A stretch of DNA of 64,000 nucleotides, taken from NCBI RefSeq assembly GCF_040954645.1, contig NC_092803.1:9239230-9303229 (forward strand). Direction: 5' to 3'. The position numbers and the translations under genes were made by a program. The notes beneath the pieces were generated by a model that did not search any database, was not told the origin of the DNA, and saw nothing but the letters and a program-made list of their open reading frames with translations. Source of the stretch: Diabrotica undecimpunctata (lineage: Eukaryota > Arthropoda > Insecta > Coleoptera > Chrysomelidae). Shown here piece by piece: positions 35,630 to 47,980 of this stretch (position 1 is its first letter; every line of letters starts with the position of its first letter).

Positions 35630-36540
35630 ATCGAAGGACTGTTAGGTATTCAGGTATAAACCAATTGAAGTCAATATCCACTGATAACTTTTTCTTTGTA
35701 TAAAAATGAAGTAATCTGGTGATACGGATGTACGAAAAGTAGTTGTTTGTCCAGAATATTTTCTGTTTGTGTTGATTTTACTAGAAATTTATAATCTTGC
35801 ACACAAAAGTCAGATTTAGTTGTAAAAAATTGTCGATATTCCTTTTTGCCGATAATTCATGTTATTTGAAAAATGGTCTTTGAAGAGTGTGCGGAGAAAG
35901 TCTTATTGGCTGATGGCCTAAAACAAAGAAATGTAATAACTTGTATGATTTGAAAGTTCTTTGGAAATAACATAAACTTTGGCAACAGTGCGTTACAAAG
36001 GAGACGAATTTTAACAATTCTAGTTTCCGCCTTTAGACCTTTATGTTCATTCTACTGTTCTCCCATGCAATATCAATTCATTAATGTAGTCAGCATTAAA
36101 ACTCCTTTGATATTTCATTTCCTAGTCAGTTCAAAGTATTTTCCAATGGAATCTGCCTAAAATTTTTATTTCTGTCAAATTTAAAGAGTAGGAAGTTCAA
36201 GTATACCCAAATCCCAAATATATTTTTTCGAAATTAATAATATACACTTTTGAACCCGATTGGCTAAATATCATGCTCGGCAAATGATTATTGTTATTAT
36301 TATTGATTCTCTTTTTTATTACAATTTTTCTACGACTCAGTTCTATGGGACCTTGTCAACAAGAACTTGCTCAGTTGCCGATACAAACTATCTTCTCATT
36401 CGGAATTAAAATAATATTCGATCGAGTATAAAATCGTGGAACATATATATCGTAACCCAAAATATGAAATACTACAATTGAGCACCATTGCTCCGAGCTA
36501 CTCTGGAAAGACAAATGTATGACACTATTATTAACAAACT
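35630..36540 (+). other. PDZD8 3' UTR and downstream sequence
   Basis: This follows the PDZD8 stop codon with no further coding content. ATTAAA sequences near 36094 and 36405 could serve as poly(A) signals; no canonical AATAAA was seen close to the stop. The 3' end cannot be fixed from sequence alone. Confidence 0.5.
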
Positions 36541-36559
36541 TCAATCAAATGGTTAATAT

Positions 36560-36862
36560 ATAATAATATAATATAATAGTCTCCCGTTTTATACCGCTGC
36601 GCGGCTTTGGGAGTATAGCAGGGTAGTCTGCTATATCTAGGGCCTACGGTATACAAGGAAGGTAACATGGCCAGTGCTACGCTTCAACCGCCTATTATTA
36701 CCCCTGGTTTTACCCAAGGTACTCATTTTATTCAGGCTGAGTCGACCTGGGGCCTATAGACATTTTTTAAAAATGTCTAGTTGTTCTTGCCGGCGGTAGG
36801 ATTCGAACTCCGGACCACCGACGTGCGAGGCAAGCATCTTACCGCTTGCGCTACGCAGGCCA
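36560..36862 (-). mobile_element. tRNA-derived SINE, copy 2
   Basis: It has the same structure as the copy at 24.6 kb and is better preserved in the head. On the minus strand box A (TAGCGCAAGCGG) and box B (GTTCGAATCC) are both intact, followed by the shared body and an AATATAATA-type tail at the low-coordinate end. A clear target duplication was not identified. Confidence 0.85.
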
Positions 36863-36879
36863 CAAAGAATATTAAATCT

Positions 36880-37195
36880 TATATATTCAGTTATTCGCCT
36901 TCTGTCGCTGTATTAGACTCTTCATTTTTGTGTGTCCGGTTTTGACTTTTACGAGATTATTAGACGAAATATCTGGCGCTGTGGGTAATACTGGACCATA
37001 GCACTATTTACAACTTGCCAAACTTCCTTTTCCAGTGCCACTTCTTTTGCAAGCAGTTCTTGTACCTAATCTAATAAACATTTTCTGGATATGTGCGGAC
37101 CTACTCTTCTTTGGCTTTAAATAAATATATATCATCATCGTCTATGCGCTCTACATAACCCAGATATCTCAGAGTATTCGCTGCTGTGAATGGTC
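36880..37195 (-). mobile_element. LINE ORF2 fragment
   Basis: The minus strand carries TLRYLGYVERIDDDD-like sequence near 37170-37130, and more distant ORF2-like scraps down to 36890. Frames are broken. Identification rests on the LGYVERMDD motif. Confidence 0.45.
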
Positions 37196-37219
37196 TATTA
37201 TATGAAAAGATAGTTCAGT

Positions 37220-37300
37220 TCCATATTTACGAGGGGCGATCAAAAAGTTTCAGGAGTAATACTCATTTATCGAACAAACAAGTATCTCTGGTAACCCTAT
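37220..37300. mobile_element. Possible solo mariner terminal repeat
   Basis: TACGAGGGGCGATCAAAAAG at about 37227 is in the style of mariner inverted repeats (TA followed by CGAGG). No partner end was found. Confidence 0.3.
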
Positions 37301-37614
37301 TAGGTATTTTAAAAAAGGTATTTCAAGCAGAGCATGGCAATAAATGTAGTCAGATAACAGCTTTAAAAAAAATATTGCATCTGATATTATCATGCGATTT
37401 TCCAGTTAAGTTGTCAGTTAGAAGCTTAAGTTGCATTAGGATATCTTCATAAGAGTAAGTACATATGCTTCAATTTATTCAATTGTATGCTATAAACCAT
37501 ATAAGTTTATGCTGAACTTTTTCAATAGCATTAACATGGATTTGGTAGAACAGGGACCATACATTAAAGGCTTACTGTAAAGTTGAGCTAACCAATGTCG
37601 AATTAATGGATAGA

Positions 37615-38130
37615 TCCCTTGAATTACACAAAACAAATCCAAGCAGAAGAACAACAAGATTTTAGGTAGGGAAGATCATGCACCGACTCTATATTTATAA
37701 TAAGGCAAGTGCAAGAGAAATCATTAAAATACAACAAACAGGTACATCTATGTTTCGTCGACCTTAAGAAAGCATTTGATCGGGTCAAATTAAATGACGT
37801 TATCCACTTATTGTACGCAAGAGAGATACTCTTAGGAACAATCAAAACGATCGAAAATATCTACCAAAACAACACAATAAAAGTAAAAGTAGAAGAAGAA
37901 CTAACCGACCCTATTGAAGCTCGCAATGGGATAAGACAGGGGATTCCCTGAGTCCTCTATTGTTCAACCTGGTTATGGATGAAATAATAAAAAAAATAAG
38001 AACTAAAAAAGGATACCAAATGGGAGAAAAACAACTTAAAAAAATCTGCTATGCAGACGACGCAATACTTCTCTATCAAAGTGAAGACGATTTACAACGT
38101 ATGCTGCACAAATTCAATATAACCGCCTTC
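37615..38130 (+). mobile_element. RTE-like LINE reverse transcriptase fragment
   Basis: The plus-strand frames give CFVDLKKAFDRVKLNDV, then RNGIRQG and SPLLFNLVMDEI after a 1-base shift near 37950, then KKICYADDAILLYQSEDDL with the YADD motif. A related copy at 45.4-47.0 kb has a piggyBac inserted in it. Confidence 0.85.
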
Positions 38131-38466
38131 AGGTGCAGCCTTCTCTTTGCTATGACACACAAGTTTAACACAGGGCATAAGTACAAACAGGATACATTAA
38201 CCGATGTGGCATTTTCTTTTAGTAGGAGTCGTATGTTTTATTTGTCTGTTGCTAAAATATTCCGGACTTTATGTTCAAACTCTTCAACGACCTTTTCAGA
38301 TGACAATGACAAATATTTATGACGGAAAAAAATTAAATAATAAAATATTTGAAACCATCAACAATGTCTAGGGATAATTAAAAAACATTCAATGTCTAGG
38401 TTATTGTCCCCTAGAAAACTTTTAGGTTTGGATATTGTTTTTTGCAATATTCACTAGTGATTTATA

Positions 38467-39584
38467 CAGTGCTAGTCAAAAGTTCGTTCCTCCCCTCGTA
38501 TGTTTTGAACGGTTATTGTTATAATAGTGAAATTTGAAGGAAGGTAATAAAAAGAGGTAGGCTTCTCAACTAGTAATAGCAGGTGACGTAATGACGTTAC
38601 AGCGTCACTGTGACAGATAATTTTAAATCTGACCTGATGGCAAATCATACCTCGTTTGAAAGGTATTGAAAATACCCATTCAACCACACTCATTTTATTT
38701 GAGATTAAGCTCATTTTGATGAATGTCCGTGATGTGAATGTTGACGAGGTCCGTCACCGGACCTCACACCATTAGATTTTTTTTGTGGGGATACTTGAAA
38801 TCTAATTACGCTGCTGCAGCCGACAATATTGACATTTTGAAACAACGAATTGTTGAAGAATGTAGGGCAATTTCTCGTGACACATTTGAACGAGTACGGC
38901 AAGAGTTTAGAAATAGGTTAGGTGTTGGCATGTTTTTATAATGTAGATGCTATATGCTTCAAATATAAAAAGATAAAGCTTTAGAAAAGTACATTTTGTT
39001 TATATTATGTTATGAATTCTGCAATTTGTGATTTATATAAAACAACAATGAGTAAATATTTGTTTCTCTGTAGATTAATTGCAGTTAATTAATAGAAATT
39101 TTTTTAGCAATTACCCTTTGATAGATTAGGCAATCGTAAAATCAGCAGTTGCCAGATTACAACAGATGTTTACAATTAATCTCGAAAGAGACAAATATTT
39201 ACTCGTTATTGCTTCATATAAATTAAAAATTGCAGAATTCATAAAATAGTATAATCAAAATATACTTTTTAAAAGCTTTATCTCTTTATATTTGAAGCAT
39301 ACAACATATGCATTATAAAAACATGCCAACACTGCCAAACCGAAATATTTTTGACATTTGCGACTATATTCAGCTTGTACTTTCGTTAAACTCAACCCAC
39401 TTGCCATAAGTTTTTTTTTAATTATCTGTCAGAGTGGCGCTGTAACGTCATCTGTCACTATTACGTCACTTGTTATGACTAGTTAAGAAGCCTACGTCTG
39501 TTTATTACCTCCCTCCAAATTTCCCCATTATAACTGTAACCGTTCAAAAGATACGAGGGGAGAACGGACTTATGACTAGCACTG
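38467..39584 (+). mobile_element. Tc1-like transposon with ~165-bp inverted repeats, invaded by a MITE
   Basis: The left end CAGTGCTAGTC (38467) and right end GACTAGCACTG (39574-39584) are flanked by TA on each side. The arms 38467-38632 and 39420-39584 are inverted copies with scattered mismatches. The frame 38738-38941 (FFLWGYLKSNYAAAADNID, ECRAISRDTFERVRQEF) is the C-terminus of a Tc1-type transposase; the catalytic parts are missing. From about 38919 a partial MITE copy fills the rest. Confidence 0.8.
38919..39398. mobile_element. MITE copy 1 (left end lost), nested
   Basis: About 90% identical by eye to the full MITE at 54653-55219 and itself palindromic: GTTGGCATGTTTTTATAATG at the left is mirrored by CATTATAAAAACATGCCAAC at the right. 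About 75 bp of the left terminus are missing, while the right terminus AAACTCAACC is complete. Confidence 0.8.
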
Positions 39585-39599
39585 TATGTAACATTAACT

Positions 39600-41270
39600 C
39601 AAAAAGTTTGATAATGAAAAATATTTCTACAGTTCCACAAGTAATATGTATTTGTTTACGTTATTTTTATGTTAAATTTACCCAAACGTATAAGAAATTA
39701 TAACAGACTTAATAACATTTTTGTAAATTGTCCCTAGACTTTGTTGTTGTCTTTATATTCCGTGTCAAGTTAATAGTTCCTTTTATTATATGTTTCAAAT
39801 TTTAGATCTTTTTACCAATTACTGCATTTTCCTTTTTAAACTGTTTAATGTATGTATTTAGTGTGTTTTTGTTATTTATTCTTTATACTTAATATTTAAA
39901 TTAATTTTTATATTTACATAATTTATTTAATCAAATCTTAGATTATTTTACATTGAGATTGAAATAAGAATTCTTAGGACTGAAAAAAAAACATAAATTT
40001 TAAAAATAATTTAATAATTCTTTAATATTTTTAACTTTTTATACAAATCATGAACAAAAGTAGACATTTTTAGTTATATTTTTTGGAAAAAACAACTATC
40101 TATGTATGCTTTTATACATTTTGAAAATAAATCTAGGAAAAATACACTTAAAGGAGTTCAAACCGGTACAAAATAAATCATTTTTTCATTTAAATCTCTG
40201 CAACAAATTTTAAAATTAGTTTTGCTCAATTTTGCTTCGAGGTTACTCTACTAGTGTCTTATCTCCCCGACAGTTGGTTACTGTTGTGCTCTGAGTTAAC
40301 AGCAATGTATACATAGTTTTATAAATGCCGAAAAAAAAATATAAACAAATCAAGTATTCTAAGGAAGAATAAGTGAGTACAAAAAGGTGATAGGTATAAA
40401 GTTCAAAGATTACTAGCGTTATAAAGAAAATTAGAAGAAGCAGATATAAGCTGAGCAATAAGGATTCAAAAGACGTGCAGCTTTTTTTTTGACGACTCGA
40501 TGTTGATCCCTTTTAATGTTTCGCTCTCCTTGTAGGTAGCTTCTAAAGAAGCAAGGGAAGGCTGTCAGGCTATGCCCGTGAAACGTAAATCTGTCGAAAT
40601 CACCATGCAAATAACCTTCGAGTCGTCGACCATTATTGTCTTTTTGTGAGTTCTGGCAGGGCCAGAGTGCAAAGGTGAGTTCCCGAGGGTGATAAGAAGT
40701 AACCTTTCCATATGTTTTTATTTTCGGCAAGATTTTGAATTCCTATCGCTAAGTTTTTCTGTCATAGAAATGAATTTTTAGAAAGAATATGAGTTTTCAA
40801 ACAATATGGAATGCACTGTACCTTTTCAGTGCAGAATGGGCAAAAAACCAGACCTAATACATATTTAATGCTCTTAAACTAGCACTCCAGTTAGGTGCTG
40901 TATACTTGACCTCAGAAACAGGGGATGGAATATACACAAGAAAGAAGATGTAGCGGTGAATCTTTGAGGACCAAATTTCTGTGGTATTGATGCCTTCTGT
41001 ACGAAGAATTTTGCTTTTTCTATTATTTGAGAAGCAAATATATGGAAAAATCATGACAGATGAAGAAAGACGAGAATCAGATCGATTAGTTAATACTGAC
41101 TTTGTCAGTGGAAGGCTTGGACTTTATTCTAAGAGAAGAAACGGAATAAAATGAAAATATAAATGGACTATAATTTATAATCAATAAATTTATAATTCCA
41201 TAAGGAAGGTAAGAGCAAAACTACCTACCAATGAAAATCTTTTTATCTTTGCCTGGTTAGAGATTATAAC
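39600..41270. other. AT-rich intergenic stretch
   Basis: No host gene was recognised. A 100-codon minus-strand frame at 40431-40730 has a non-repetitive composition (GRRLEGYLHGDFDRFTFHGH), but no family was recognised and there is no flanking gene structure. Confidence 0.4.
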
Positions 41271-41276
41271 ATTTGT

Positions 41277-41610
41277 TTGCTCAAACCACTGACTATTCTA
41301 GAAGCCATTAAGATTGAAAAACATCCCGATTGTTTTAACAAAATGGATCGACATGCAAACGAATGGGAAAGATACCTGACGGAACTATTTAAAGGAAAGG
41401 AAAATAATAATCAACACAATAAAGTACCTGAATTAAGACACGAAATAGAAATCAGTTTTCAGTTAGTAGAAATACCCATAAATTCACTCAAAAATAGAAA
41501 GCCACCAGGACCAGACAGAATAACCAACGAGCTTCTAAAACACGGAGGTGAAAGTATAACCCTAGAGATAACAAAACTTATACAAAAACTAATATTGCAC
41601 TAAGGGCACG
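41277..41610 (+). mobile_element. LINE RT N-terminal fragment
   Basis: The plus strand reads WERYLTELFKGKE ... NRKPPGPDRITNELLKHGGE, the region just before the RT palm in RTE-type LINEs (usually 'K..K..GPD.I..E.LK'). Confidence 0.75.
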
Positions 41611-41619
41611 TAAATCCAT

Positions 41620-44075
41620 CGGTTCCGGCTATCGGATAAGTAGCCATTAACACTAAAATCTGGGTCATAAGTCTACGTGAATGGAAGCTCCACATTAAGC
41701 CAATTAGATGCAATATGGCAGGTTATAAGAACAAACGAATTCCGAAAAAAAAAATCAGACAATATTTTCATTTATGTCCTATTCCAACATGATGTAAAAT
41801 GATAGATTTTGACAATTCCAAAATATTGCTTCTGTGTTTTGTTTCAAACCTTGTATCATTCGACAAACGGAGGAAATTGAATCACGCCGCGATTGTCTTA
41901 GCAAAAAATATAGCGCAGAGGTTTAGGTTCAGGCTAACAAATCATAGAAACATACAGTTAGTTAAAAACAGAAGAAAACCGTATTAAAATTAGACGTTTA
42001 TGTAGCAAAATTATCTTTTAATGATCTCAATTTATTTTATTGACAGTTTTTCATTCATTTTCAAATAATATAACGAAATTGTGCTTTATTTCCAAATAAT
42101 ATAACGAAAAATTGTCTATATAAAAACTGTTTATTTTTGAAATACATACAGTTTTAATTAAATAGCAACTACACGTGGCAATTTTTATCTATGCTTTTAA
42201 GATATTTTGTTAAACGGATCTTTTAAATGGGTGTTCCAACAGAAATCTATGAAATCTTTGTGTAAGGCGACAATAGGTCATTAAACTTTATAGCATTTAG
42301 GAGAAATAGTAAATTGGCCCAGTAGACGATAAACCTTTGACGGTGGACGGTTTTTTAGCTAAACGAAATTTTGATTAACCACGGGCGGAAACAAAAATAG
42401 CAAAAAAGTATGTTGATATTTCAACATGCAGTGAATGTATCAACTTAAGATAGGAGTAAATTAATTTGAACGCCATCTATGGCTTATTTCGAGAACTGTT
42501 CGCCTAAATACATCGATTGTAAAATTTTTTTTGGGTCACCGATTAATTTCATATTTATAGTATTATTTTAGTTATTTTTAAGTATTCGTATAGCATTTGT
42601 GATGGGTTATTTAGATTCTTATTGTTAAATTGTGAAAATATAAGAAGCTCATGAACTTTATATTCAGGTTATTATATTTATGTAAATTTTAGTTCTTCAT
42701 AAACTAAAGTAAATCTGTCTGTAACTATCACCTACTAGAAGAAGAATATTCCTTTAACCAACAAAAAAACAAAATTTGTTTAATTTACTAATGTTTGTAT
42801 TTTGAGAACGATTTCCGAAGTGGAAATTGAAACGTCAATAAACGTACTTTAACCTTTAATTCTGGCTTATTCCCATTTAAATAGTAATTACTTTAACATG
42901 CCACAAGAAAATAGCTTCAGAACAATTTTAATCATGTTTTCCAGAATTTTCTCTGTTTAAACTACAATAAACCAATTTTTTGTTCTATCACATGAAAAGA
43001 TATTATAAAATAAAGCTTTTCTCCTCTCTTATAATAATAAATATTGGCTTTAACATGTTTTTCATTATATTTTTGCAATTTGTTCCGTCTTAAAGTCGAT
43101 AAAAAGGTGGTCTTTAGTGTAAATCTAAGAACTTCGATACCTGAAGATAAATTGTAACTTTTCTGTATGTATCTTGATGTTTCACTAGAAGTAAAAGAAA
43201 TACACAAAGCAAAATTGAGAATGAAAACACCGAAACTTTGGTTTATGAGCTTTTTTGTTTTTATATTTGTAGTATTTTTTACACATTGGAAACCGAAACT
43301 TTTATACAAGAAGTTATCGTTTGTTACTCCTGTAGAAATTCTGTAAATAGACTATTACTTAACAACATTTTGAAAAGAAATTCTGTTGCGAAATACAACT
43401 GCCAATTCTACTTCGTCTTTATGAATGAGAGAGTAAACAATAAAACCAAATTATTCGAGTATTCTATGATTATGCACACCAAAAATGATCTTTATCACAC
43501 ATATTAGACTTTTTTAGAAAATTATTATAATTTTTATCTCATTATTTGTACTCTCTCACGCATAAAGGTAGATATTATAGCACCAATACAGTATGACACC
43601 AACAAGATTTTTTTACACTTCATAAGATATATTTTAATAGATAATAGATGCACAAAATGATTTTTGGTAGACATTTGTTTAATACAAAGGTAAGCAGCAA
43701 TTTGGTTTACGTTAAATAGCAGATACTAACAGTATTCGTTGTGATTGGAACTTCTAAATTCAAGTGTTGCCACTACTATTTATAAATTACTGCATTTTTT
43801 CTCGGGGGAATGTCTGTCTTTCGATTTTTATAATTTTTCGTATTCGTAGTCGCTTTTATGTTATGGATAGAGATACCTGTGATTGGCTGACGACGTCAGT
43901 GTTTCTGGGCGTCAGCATTTTACTGATCCAGTGGGAGCTTCTTCAATATTCTAGCGTTTGCAATTATTTCGAGTATGGATCTTATTAAAGTGTTTTGCAA
44001 TAAGTTATCTCCGTTGAAAAACAGTTATAAAATGTTACAACAAAAAAAAAGGATTCTGTGATTGAGAAAACTAAA
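41620..44075. other. AT-rich intergenic stretch
   Basis: No convincing gene was seen. The longer reading frames here (42962-43309 minus, 43238-43507 plus) overlap on opposite strands and have no recognisable domains. A short segment near 42895-42935 (CATGCCACAAGAAAATAGCTTC) recurs in similar form near 47005. Confidence 0.4.
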
Positions 44076-44081
44076 TTTATA

Positions 44082-45200
44082 CGAGGGTGGATTGATATAA
44101 AACTAGCCTTTGATAGAAAAAACAAGTTTTTTGAAATTAAATCAATTTATTTCTCAACATAGTCCCCTTTTAGCTCGATACACTTTTGGTAAGACGATGT
44201 TCTAATTTTTTATCCAATCCGAATAGTACTTTTGCTCGAGCTCTTCAAAATAGGCCGAAGTTTCAGCGACGACTTCATCATTTGTTGCGAAACGGCGTCC
44301 CCCGAGCCATTTTTTTAAGTTTGGAAACAGGAAAAAATCGCTGGCGGTAAGATCTGGGGAATACGGTGGGTGTTCAACCAATTCATAGCTCAATTCGCGT
44401 AATTTTGCTATGGCGACGGCCGATCGGTGAGCCGGTGCATTTTCTTAGTGAAAGAGCACTTTTTTGCGTTCCAAACCGGGGCGTTTTCTACGCAATTCGG
44501 CATCGAATCGATCCAATAATGCTGCGTAGTACTCACCATTGATTGTTTTTCCTTTTTCCAAGTAGTCGATGTGGATGATGCCCTTCGCATCCCAGAAAAC
44601 AGTCGCCATCACTTTGCCGGCCGAATGTGCACTCTTTGCCTTCTTCGGCGGCCCTTCGCCGCGTTTGCGCCACTGTTTCGACTGTTCTTTGGTTTCCGGT
44701 GTGTAATAATGCACCCAGGTTTCATCAACGGTGATAAATCGGCGAAAAAAATCCTTTGGATCGCGCCGTATCGATCTGTCATAATCATGTCATGGACTTT
44801 GTTGATCATATCTGGCGTGGTGACTTCATTTGGCCTCCCGGGACGCTCATCATCAAAAACACTCGTACGACCACGAACAAATTCAGGTTTCCAAAATTTT
44901 ACTGTTGCTAACGAAGGTGCAACCTCACCATAAACTTCGTCCAGATCGGCTTTGATTCGCACGTTCGTTTTACCCTTTTTGTGGAGGAACTTAAACACCG
45001 AACGATACTCGACTTTTTCCATTCCTTCCGAAAACACAAAATTTGCTTGCTTTTGACGGCTATAAAAACCAAACTAATTGTTTTTAAAACTTAAAATTTT
45101 GACAGACGTCATGTCATGAATGCAAATGTCAACACCTAAACCAATTCGGTATCAAGTAGCGCCATCTATGAAAGGCTAGTTTAATATCAATCTATCCTCG
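44082..45200 (-). mobile_element. Mariner transposon with clear inverted repeats, transposase dead
   Basis: The inverted repeats begin CGAGGGTGGATTGATAT (44082) and end ATATCAATCTATCCTCG (to 45200), each next to TA. About 35 bp match with a few differences. The minus-strand transposase starts MFSEGMEKVEYRSV at 45037, with paired HTH features (VEYRSVFKFLHKKGKTN, GRTSVFDDERPGRP). Then a segment is missing between about 44770 and 44750, and the first catalytic block (ETWVHYYTPETKEQS) follows in another frame. At the second catalytic position a stop codon and Glu replace the expected Gln-Asp (ENAPAH, about 44450). The last Asp is kept (PPYSPDLTASDFF). Confidence 0.93.
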
Positions 45201-45379
45201 TATCTAATTTATTCGGTTCTCAGGTTAAATAGCATGAGCCATTCTTTGGAGTATATATCACAAGCAATACTGATTGTGCCCTGGCGAGACTTCGCTTATA
45301 TATATTTTTTGTAGAGGCTTATAATTGGCTGACAATATGGTTGTTCTTATTTATGACTACTAAAATCATTTTATTTATT

Positions 45380-45477
45380 TATAACGAGGGCAGTGCTAGA
45401 GAAATCATTAGAATGAAATAAACCGGCTTATCTATGCTTTGAGGACCTTAAGAAGACATTTAATCGGGTTAAATGAA
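45380..45477 (+). mobile_element. LINE fragment, left part, split by piggyBac
   Basis: It matches the LINE copy at 37690-37780 (…AGAGAAATCATTA…, …GACCTTAAGAA…CATTT…). The right part resumes at 46879 after the piggyBac. Confidence 0.75.
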
Positions 45478-46878
45478 CCCTTTCATTACTGTGGGGACAT
45501 ATACGTCCCAGCAGATTTAAAAAAATCTGCTGACATCTGTTTGTTCCCAAAGGCCCATGTTATTTGAACGCATCCGTATTTTTAGACATTCCTTACTCAT
45601 TACCTAGTAGTATGCAACCTACATATCACGTTTATAACCTATAAATTGATGTTAACTAAACACGTGCATCAACTACTCAAAAATAATACAATTTTAGTAA
45701 AGAAAATGGCTGCTCTACTTTTTTAACCGATTATATATAATTTAGTTGCTGATTAATACAGGTAGGTGATATATATTGTTTATTTTTGATATTGTTTTCA
45801 TCGATTTTACCATAATTTCTAAACGGGACTTAGTGTCCCAGTAGTAGTTTACATCGGGTCGTATTTATCCCATTCGTATTCTTTGGTTGCATACTTACTA
45901 TGGCACGTAGACGTTTTCTAATACAAAAAGAGCTTCAAGAAGAAATTGACCAAATATTTCTAAAAATTAATCCGAGGAAGAACCTTATGCTGCCTCAGAG
46001 TCTGATTATGTACCTGGTGACGATTCTGCCTCAGATTTTGATAAAGTACCTGAGAATACTCCTGACCGTGTGGATGTAAACATCACTGCTTCCGACGAAG
46101 AAAGTTCTGATAACGCGGAAATATCTGGAGATTAATCTGAAAGGAATGAATTAACTTCACAATGGAATATACCGAATACAAACTTTTGTCCGAAAAAAGA
46201 AATTCCTACCCAGAGAAATGGGATAACAATACTAAATATTGATAAAGGTTCTCGTCCTGTTGATATTTTTCTAAAATTATTTCCGCGCAGTTTATTTATG
46301 CCTATTGCTTCCTGTACAAACTACAGAATAGCAGCACTTCCAAAAAACAGAAATATAAAATTAAACACGAAAAAATCATATATGGACAGTGAAAGGCGAG
46401 GACTGAGAGTTCCCATGAGTCAATCGACGCATCAATGACTAAGTTCAAAAAGGAAGATCTGCCCTAGATCTCCCTATGAAGCCAGTAAAAAGACGTATAA
46501 AAATATGGCATCAAAGTGATTCTTTCACAGGATATATATCCGATTTCAATATTTACTCGGGAAAAGAATCCACACCAACTACTGGAACTCTAGAAGAAAG
46601 AGTTGTTGAAACTCGAGCCAACACCATAGGTCACCAGATGCGTGTCTATGCTTTGATAGATTTTTCACTTTCACGTCCATTCTGGAAGAATATGTAAATG
46701 GGATTTATTTATCCCACCATTCAATACTAATGGGACATATATGTCCCATGTCCTTTCCAAGGGCATGCAACAATGTAAAAAAATCAATCGCTTTGTTAGG
46801 TCTCTAGGTATCAACGAATATCATTAAAGTCATTTTAAACAGTTTTATTTAATTACAATGAAATAAGTAATGAAAGGT
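45478..46878 (+). mobile_element. piggyBac-type transposon remnant inserted in a LINE
   Basis: The ends are CCCTTTCATTAC (45478) and GTAATGAAAGGT (46867-46878), inverted apart from the terminal base. The right side is flanked by TTAA and the left by TGAA, a one-base decay of the TTAA target site. The plus-strand transposase starts near 45900 (MARRRFLIQKELQEEI). An acidic N-terminal region (ASESDYVPGDDSASDF) follows, then pieces with an internal deletion. KPVKRRIKIWHQSDSFTGYISDF-type sequence at 46476-46560 (KPVKRRIKIW, SDSFTGYISDFNIYSG) is the conserved piggyBac DDE-domain block. Stops and frameshifts make it inactive. Confidence 0.88.
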
Positions 46879-46985
46879 TTAAATGATGTGATCCACTTGT
46901 ACGATTGTACGCAAGAGAGATACCTCTGAGGATAATCAAAACGATCGAAAATATCTACAGAAATTGTGGTTATTTCCCAATAAAA
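46879..46985 (+). mobile_element. LINE fragment, right part
   Basis: TTAAATGATGTGATCCACTT, then GCAAGAGAGATACC and ATCAAAACGATCGAAAATAT, match 37790-37865 of the related LINE copy and continue the left part exactly after one TTAA. Confidence 0.8.
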
Positions 46986-47980
46986 ATACTTAAGTCGTAT
47001 TAAAATGCCACAACAAAATAGCTTCAAAACAAAATTGGTTGGTGGATATTCTTCATTGTATTACTGCCAAATGCTGCACGTGTGCTTTTGCTTTTATAGA
47101 TGTAAATACGTCTATAAAATAATATTTTATTAAATATACACGCATATATCTTATGAAATGTAAGAACAAATCTATAAATTCTTTAAACCCCCGATATAGA
47201 TTAAGTAGTTAAGAATATCAGACGCAATGATATAGAAAGAAAACGATTTAGATGAATTGCACTTTAAAAATGATGGTAAGCACATATTGTATATAATTCA
47301 AAGAAATATTACTTAGGGAACAGTACCGTACTTAGGAGTCAGTAAATACCGCAATTTTTTAGTTTTTACAATTTTCAATTGCTTTTCAGTTCGAAAAATG
47401 TGTAGTTGTGTATGGTATACTTTGTATATACGACTTTGTGTTTGTTTGAGGATATTTATTGTATTAGAACAATGCAAGAATAATAAATGAGTGGACGATA
47501 TAGGAAAAAGGTTGATCAGTCTCTGTAAATACATAATAAAAGTCAACAAGATTGTATTATAGATTGAATCGCCTCTCACATTCCCTTGAATGACAGATTA
47601 CCGTAGAACACCCTGTATCCACTCGGGTTTTACCATGTTTGCCCAGTAAACGGAAGAGATCTGTTTTATGACCGCGAACCTAGAACCTAATGCTCATGAA
47701 AATGTCGGAAGAAAAATAAGTGAAGATAAGCTTAGTGTGTAAAGTAAATATTATTAACTCGATCAACCTCTAAGAGGCAGAGACATAAATATACCTTTCA
47801 CGAGTCATAATTCAAACATCTTCATTCCTTGACTTGAACCATTACAGGTAATAGTTTGACAAGAAAAGACCTAAATGACCCTGCAATATTCGTATATTGA
47901 TTTTTTTTGAGCAGTGAAGTACTTCTTTACTAACAGAGACGTTACTAACAATAATTTCGGTCTTTTTGGTACCTATTATA

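Noticed and set aside
40431..40730. 99-codon minus-strand frame with non-repetitive composition
   Set aside because: There is no recognisable domain, no splice partners and no neighbouring exon; kept only as a note in the gap entry.
42962..43507. Overlapping 115- and 89-codon frames on opposite strands
   Set aside because: AT-rich chance frames without domain or splice support.
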